Source of the DNA: Verrucomicrobia bacterium TMED56
GTDB taxonomy: Bacteria; Verrucomicrobiota; Verrucomicrobiia; Opitutales; Seribacteraceae
Direction: 5' to 3'
Length of the DNA: 11,360 bases
Assembly: GCA_002167265.1 (NCBI GenBank)
Contig: NHDJ01000064.1
Coordinates: 1 to 11,360, forward strand
The notes beneath the pieces were generated by a model. That model saw only the letters and a list, made by a program, of their open reading frames with translations, was not told where the DNA came from and searched no databases. Below are positions 7,014 through 11,360 of this stretch, piece after piece. The translations under genes and the position numbers were made by a program. Position 1 is the first letter of the stretch, and each line of letters starts with the position of its first letter.

Positions 7014-8561
7014 TGCTAAGATGGCTTTACTTAATCTTCCGGTAATCTTGGATTGCTCTCTTAAGTATTTTGCACAAGCGAAGAGATTGGACATTTCCTC
7101 TTTCGTGGATCTCCATTGCCAATTTCCTTCGGCTTCTCCAGGACAATTCAGTCTTGCCTCAGAACCCAAACTAAGCAGGTCTTGTGCAGGGACCACGACT
7201 AAAGGAGACACAGTGCGGAGAGCATACCTTAGAAGATCCCAAGAAGGGCAATCAGCAGAAACTGATAAATATGAACGAAAATTACTACGAACTTCTTCAG
7301 GTACAGAATCGTACCAACCTTTTGTAGTATCATTATCGTGTGTACCAAGATAAAGAACAAGAGAAGGTAAAAGATTATGAGGGAGGTAGAGGTTTTCAGG
7401 ATCTCCATCAAATGCAAATTGTAAAACTGCCATGCCTGGTAAACCAGCATGATTTCTCAAATCTCTTACACCCTCATTTATCAGACCAAGGTCTTCTGCT
7501 AGAAAAGGGCGGGAAGGAAACTTCTCATTTACCTTTTCCCAGAAATCAAGTCCTGGACCTGATTTCCAAATCCCATCTTTCGCATTCATTGAAGAACTAG
7601 GGATACTCCAGAAATCATGGAAAGCTCTAAAGTGATCAATTCTGAGAACATCAAACAACTCTAATTGAGAGGACAGGCGTTCCAACCACCAGGAATAATT
7701 TTGCTGTTTATGGGATTCCCAGTTGTAAAGGGGGTTTCCCCATAATTGTCCATCTTGATTAAAGTAATCTGGTGGAACACCAGCAAGTTCCTGAAAACTA
7801 GATTCATTCTCATTTAATAAAAAAAGTTTCTGGTTTGCCCAGACATCAGATGAGTCAGGAGCAGCATAGATCGGCAAATCTCCGAGAATAGAAACATTAT
7901 TTTCATTTGCATATTGCTTCAACCGTAACCATTGTCCCCAGAAAATATATTGCAAGAAACAATGGAAATCGATTTCTACAGGGTCTAATTCGGATTCTTC
8001 ATATGTACAAAACCTGAAATCAGCTTTCCATTTCCACCATGGATCATTTTGATGGAAGGACTTGATAGTTTGGTATTCAGCATAATCCTTTAGCCACGTA
8101 TGGCTTTTCAAAAAATCTTCGTAGCAACCGAACTTAGACTCAAGAATATCGGAATGCTTTTGAAAGTTTGAATGTGCGATTCTAGCGGCAATAAAAAATC
8201 TCTCATAAAGGTAACCATAATTTACAAATTCTTGAGGCAAAGATCTCAATCCCTCCAAGTCGGATTCATTAATCAAGTTACATTCGACCAATTCATCCCA
8301 ATCAATTAGGTATGGATTGCCCGCACTAGAACAAAAAACCTGATAGGGAGAATCCCCGTAACCAGTTGGTCCCAATGGACAAGTTTGCCAAAACTGCACA
8401 CCTGAACCTGAAAGAAAGTCAACAAACTGATAGGACGATTTACCGATCGAACCAATTCCATAAGAACAAGGAAAAGATGTTGGATGCATAAGCACACCAA
8501 GAGCCCGGTTACTCAACCAATCTGGCATACTTGAATAATGCGAATAACCATTATTAGACAT
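7011..8561 (-). CDS. malQ: 4-alpha-glucanotransferase (amylomaltase, GH77)
   Basis: The enzyme moves alpha-1,4-glucan segments between maltodextrins and releases glucose, in glycogen or maltodextrin metabolism in the cytoplasm. The 516-residue length fits the short amylomaltase type without extra N-terminal modules. Conserved features are GIGSIG near 35-40, the donor-site region WQTCPLGPTGYGDSPYQ (58-74), GDLPIYAAPDSSDVW (227-241), GVPPDYF (261-267) and GQLWGNPLYNW (271-281). The catalytic residues are all present: nucleophile D309 in RIDHFR, acid/base E356 in AEDLG and transition-state stabiliser D409 in GTHDND. The start at 8561 is the first ATG; M12 at 8528 would also keep every conserved segment. 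It lies 51 bases after lepB on the same strand. No other glucan gene is in the window, so its link to glycogen use cannot be judged locally. Confidence 0.95.
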   Translation of the reverse strand: MSNNGYSHYSSMPDWLSNRALGVLMHPTSFPCSYGIGSIGKSSYQFVDFLSGSGVQFWQTCPLGPTGYGDSPYQVFCSSAGNPYLIDWDELVECNLINESDLEGLRSLPQEFVNYGYLYERFFIAARIAHSNFQKHSDILESKFGCYEDFLKSHTWLKDYAEYQTIKSFHQNDPWWKWKADFRFCTYEESELDPVEIDFHCFLQYIFWGQWLRLKQYANENNVSILGDLPIYAAPDSSDVWANQKLFLLNENESSFQELAGVPPDYFNQDGQLWGNPLYNWESHKQQNYSWWLERLSSQLELFDVLRIDHFRAFHDFWSIPSSSMNAKDGIWKSGPGLDFWEKVNEKFPSRPFLAEDLGLINEGVRDLRNHAGLPGMAVLQFAFDGDPENLYLPHNLLPSLVLYLGTHDNDTTKGWYDSVPEEVRSNFRSYLSVSADCPSWDLLRYALRTVSPLVVVPAQDLLSLGSEARLNCPGEAEGNWQWRSTKEEMSNLFACAKYLREQSKITGRLSKAILA

Positions 8562-8612
8562 AATGCATATTGTGCGAAATAGTAACTATACTGAAATCAA
8601 ATATGATACTGA

Positions 8613-10034
8613 CTAATCTGCTAACCCCCATCTTTTTGTAAATGGATAATAAACGAGAAATGCACGACCTATAATCTCATCTTCCGGAACGAACCCCCAG
8701 GCACGTCCATCCAAACTGTCGGTTGAATTATCTCCCATAGCGAAAAAAGCCTTTTTCCCTGTTGGGTTTTTAGAATCATCTTTTGTTGGAACCTTAAGGA
8801 TTGAGCGATTTGTTAATAAACCCTCGGCACGATAGCCGGGATAAGCGTCTTTAGGTATAGTATCTGGATTTCTGGCTAGTTCTTCAGTTCTGGCATTGTT
8901 CCTTGAAAATGTATTTACTCCATCTACCGGATCACCATTTCTGTAAAGGATTCCCGGTACTCCTTTCCTCACATCCGTTCCATTTGTAAAAATACTTTCA
9001 GGAACTTTCATTTCCAGAATATCTCCAGGTTCTCCGACTAATCTTTTAATATAGTACTTATCCTCGCCGATTTGACTAACAACAGGAGTTCCAATTTGCC
9101 GATTGAAATCGTCAATTGTGCCTGTTCTAAAAACCGCGGGGTCACCTGATTTGGGGTGGACGAAATTGTAGGAAAATCTGTCTACGAATAAGGCATCTCC
9201 CAACAAAATGTCAAAAGCGAGTAAAAGGTCTCCTTTTTGATATTGCCGCTCGCTCAGTTTCAAACGGTTACTTGGATAGCCTTGATCTTGGGAAATAATC
9301 AACGGCAAGTCTTGCAAATTATCTATTCCTGCAAATTTTTTTGCTATGAGTTCATCTAAATCAAATTCGGCAGGGACTCTTAAAACATGCTCTTTCCCAC
9401 CAACTTCAAATACATATTCACGAACCGTAGCAGGAAATATAAAAAACCTTCCTTCAGGAAACTTGGAGTCATCAAACCGAAAACTCATCTGTCCTTGAAG
9501 CTTAAGATATAATTGGCCTGAGTTTTCTGCATTAATTTTAAAATGGGTAGCTCCCAACAATACTTTGTCGAAACATCTTCCTACAAAACCAGGAGTTTCA
9601 TCTTCCTCGTTATAAACGAAAGGCTGCATTCCTGAAAATGATGGATACATCGAATTAGTCGGAATTATAAAAGGTTGTACAAAAAAACTGCGTATTCCAA
9701 TAACTACGATAGCGGCAACAAGAAGCATTTCAACATTCTCAACCCAAGTCTTCTTGTGATAATATTGACCTCCATTTTTTTGTAATTCCTGATCAACTTC
9801 CTTTGCTTTTAGTTCAAGCAAATCACCATTTACTGGTTTCTGTTGTAAGGCAGATTTAAGATCAGCATTTGCAGAGAATAATTTGTTCAAATCTTCAGCA
9901 CTCAACAAGTCTTTTCGGTAATCAAAGACTTTCTGTCCAAGACGCAAGACCTCTTTAGCACCTTTTTTTTGAGCTCTTGTTGCTTTCTTAAATTTTACGG
10001 AATGACTAGATTCGTTTGAGTTCTTATCGTTCAT
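8613..10034 (-). CDS. lepB: Signal peptidase I, enlarged form
   Basis: This membrane serine protease removes signal peptides from secreted proteins. Its 473 residues compare with about 324 in E. coli. The first 98 residues are a charged, mainly helical cytoplasmic extension. One membrane helix follows (about 99-117). The catalytic region begins with FFVQPFIIPTNSMYPS; S128 is the nucleophile. The general base is K330 in YYIKRLVGEPGD, and the conserved MGDNSTDSLDGRAWGFV lies at 433-449. About 200 residues separate Ser and Lys, against roughly 55 in E. coli, so a large extra domain (about 145-285) sits inside the fold. I recall the same design, with an N-terminal extension and large insert, from Verrucomicrobiota. 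All catalytic motifs are intact. It starts six bases after lepA and is probably coupled to it. An A8 run in codons 22-24 is a possible slippage site. Confidence 0.93.
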   Translation of the reverse strand: MNDKNSNESSHSVKFKKATRAQKKGAKEVLRLGQKVFDYRKDLLSAEDLNKLFSANADLKSALQQKPVNGDLLELKAKEVDQELQKNGGQYYHKKTWVENVEMLLVAAIVVIGIRSFFVQPFIIPTNSMYPSFSGMQPFVYNEEDETPGFVGRCFDKVLLGATHFKINAENSGQLYLKLQGQMSFRFDDSKFPEGRFFIFPATVREYVFEVGGKEHVLRVPAEFDLDELIAKKFAGIDNLQDLPLIISQDQGYPSNRLKLSERQYQKGDLLLAFDILLGDALFVDRFSYNFVHPKSGDPAVFRTGTIDDFNRQIGTPVVSQIGEDKYYIKRLVGEPGDILEMKVPESIFTNGTDVRKGVPGILYRNGDPVDGVNTFSRNNARTEELARNPDTIPKDAYPGYRAEGLLTNRSILKVPTKDDSKNPTGKKAFFAMGDNSTDSLDGRAWGFVPEDEIIGRAFLVYYPFTKRWGLAD

Positions 10035-10040
10035 AATTTT

Positions 10041-11360
10041 CTAATTCGTACTCTTAAGAATTTGGACGAAAGCTTCTTGAGGAATGTTTACATTACCAAT
10101 TTGCTTCATTCTTTTCTTTCCCTCCTTCTGTTTTTCAAGAAGTTTTCTTTTTCTCGAAATATCTCCACCGTAGCATTTTGCAGTCACATCTTTTCGCATC
10201 GCACTAATTGTCTCTCTAGCAATAACTTTGCTTCCGACTGAAGCCTGCAAAGCAATCTTAAACAATTGACGAGGTAAAATTTCTTTTAATTTCGAACAGA
10301 GTGCCCTTCCCTTTCCTTCGGCTTTATCTTGGTGTACAATCGTTGAAAAAGCATCCACGGGTTCATTATTAACTAAAATCTCCATTCGCACTAAAGAAGA
10401 TTCTACATAGTCTGCCATATCGTAATCCATTGAACCATATCCATGCGTTATGCTTTTCAGACGATCATTGAAATCAACGAGGATTTCATTGAGTGGTAAC
10501 GAGCATGTCATCATTACTCGGGTTTCATCAATCGTTTCCGTATTATCACAAGTTCCTCTTTTTTCGGTAATTAAAGCAAGTAAATCCCCAATTGATTGAT
10601 TCGGGGAATGAATTCTTGCGATAATAGTGGGTTCTTCAATTCTATCAATCAGAGTAATTTCGGGAAGTTCCAAAGGGTTATCAATCTCAATAATTTCACC
10701 TGATGTCATAAAAACACGATAGATAACGCTGGGATATGTTGAGATCAAATCTAAGTCATACTCTCTGCGAAGGCGTTCTTGGATAATCTCCATATGAAGC
10801 AAGCCTAAAAACCCGCACCTGAATCCAAATCCGAGAGCTACAGATGTTTCAGACTGAAATGTAAAGGCTGCATCATTAAGCCTTAATTTCCCGACACTCT
10901 TTTTTAGCTTCTCATAATCTGAGGTGTCCAATGGATAAAGTCCGCTGAATACCATTGGTCGGACTTCTTTATAACCTGGAAGCATCTTAACGGCTGGGTC
11001 TTCAGATAGAGTTAATGTGTCGCCTATTTTAATTTCCGCCACATCACGAATCCCGGTCACCACATAACCAACCTCTCCCCCATTAAGAGATTTCATTGGC
11101 ATAGGAGCCGGGCAAAATTTGCCAATTTCCTTAATTTGCGTCTTTCTTTGATCACTCATCAAGATCAAGTTTTTGCTTAGTGGAAATACCCCAGAAAATA
11201 CTCTTACATAACAAATAACCCCCTTAAATGAATCGAATTGATTATCAAAAACCAAAGCACGTGGTTTAGAATGATCTGTCCAACGGGGACCAGGTAAACG
11301 TTCGACTACAGCTTCAAGGATTTCATCAACACCAATTCCTGACTTACCGCTGGCAAGAAT
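10041..11360 (-). CDS. lepA: Elongation factor 4 (LepA), C-terminal about 440 residues; 5' end outside window
   Basis: LepA is a ribosome-binding GTPase that acts on translocation state or initiation efficiency. The frame is open to the right edge. The visible part begins at the end of the GTPase domain (ASGKSGIGVDEIL, equivalent to the SAKTGVGV region of E. coli LepA) and continues through RLPGPRW and the beta-barrel domain II (GGEVGYVVTGIRDV, GDTLTL). Next come the EF-G-like domains, with FQSETSVALGFGFRCGFLG and HMEIIQERLRREYDLDL. The LepA-specific C-terminal domain is complete: KCYGGDISRKRKLLEKQKEGKKRMKQIGNV and a final QEAFVQIL. About 160 residues are missing by comparison with E. coli (599 residues), including the P-loop. 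The ATG/TTG codons inside the visible frame are not starts. It is first of the lepA-lepB-malQ-exporter group; its promoter lies outside. Confidence 0.96.
   Translation of the reverse strand: MLASGKSGIGVDEILEAVVERLPGPRWTDHSKPRALVFDNQFDSFKGVICYVRVFSGVFPLSKNLILMSDQRKTQIKEIGKFCPAPMPMKSLNGGEVGYVVTGIRDVAEIKIGDTLTLSEDPAVKMLPGYKEVRPMVFSGLYPLDTSDYEKLKKSVGKLRLNDAAFTFQSETSVALGFGFRCGFLGLLHMEIIQERLRREYDLDLISTYPSVIYRVFMTSGEIIEIDNPLELPEITLIDRIEEPTIIARIHSPNQSIGDLLALITEKRGTCDNTETIDETRVMMTCSLPLNEILVDFNDRLKSITHGYGSMDYDMADYVESSLVRMEILVNNEPVDAFSTIVHQDKAEGKGRALCSKLKEILPRQLFKIALQASVGSKVIARETISAMRKDVTAKCYGGDISRKRKLLEKQKEGKKRMKQIGNVNIPQEAFVQILKSTN

Noticed and set aside
6979..7353. A 124-residue + strand frame opposite malQ and the start of the exporter gene
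   Set aside because: It lies antisense to two strongly conserved genes, has no recognisable domain and no start signal. It is a shadow frame.
8562..8612. A separate promoter or hairpin between lepB and malQ
   Set aside because: The AT-rich 51-base gap contains a small palindrome (ATAGT-T-ACTAT) but no properly spaced -35/-10 pair and no GC-rich stem with a T-run, so neither a promoter nor a terminator can be supported.
11253..11255. TTG codon as the start of a 404-residue LepA-like protein
   Set aside because: The frame continues upstream to the window edge with clear LepA sequence (GIGVDEIL, ERLPGPRW), so the gene is truncated by the window and does not start here.

Overview
The window is an ordinary-looking, gene-dense piece of an AT-rich Gram-negative bacterial chromosome. 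No mobile element, CRISPR array, rRNA or tRNA gene was seen, and no stretch without a gene exceeds about 140 bases. The best taxonomic guess is Verrucomicrobiota, probably near class Opitutae. It rests mainly on the unusual signal peptidase I: a long charged N-terminal extension, one membrane helix, and about 200 residues between the catalytic Ser and Lys. I recall this architecture from that phylum. The guess is also consistent with an outer membrane (TolC-like protein, MsbA-like exporter, DjlA). Hardly any gene start carries a Shine-Dalgarno sequence; AT-rich leaders take its place.

Layout. (1) Bases 1-3313, + strand: a tight export operon made of the 3' end of a probable TolC-family outer-membrane gene, a membrane-fusion (adaptor) protein, an FtsX/MacB-type permease and a LolD/MacB-type ATPase. 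(2) Bases 3332-4596, - strand: a small HAD-type phosphatase-like gene followed by a djlA co-chaperone gene. (3) Bases 4661-5194, + strand: a small M50B-like membrane metalloprotease candidate, divergent from the HAD gene. (4) Bases 5200-11360, - strand: a probable operon transcribed lepA (5' end outside the window), lepB, malQ and an MsbA-like ABC exporter. Gaps are 6 and 51 bases, then a 1-base TAATG overlap. Blocks 1/2 and 3/4 meet tail to tail with only 18 and 5 bases between stop codons.

How the genes work together. Block 1 would form one tripartite ATP-driven pump from the inner membrane or periplasm through the outer membrane. Its gene order (adaptor, permease, ATPase) matches cyanobacterial DevBCA, and the split permease and ATPase contrast with the fused MacB of enterobacteria. 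The cargo cannot be read from sequence. Block 4 joins translation (LepA/EF4), protein secretion (LepB), alpha-glucan metabolism (MalQ) and an inner-membrane lipid or drug exporter. Only the lepA-lepB pairing is a widely known linkage.

Nothing here amounts to an obvious new biological system. The points most worth a second look are the enlarged signal peptidase, the small M50B-like protein, the split exporter and the general lack of Shine-Dalgarno sequences.
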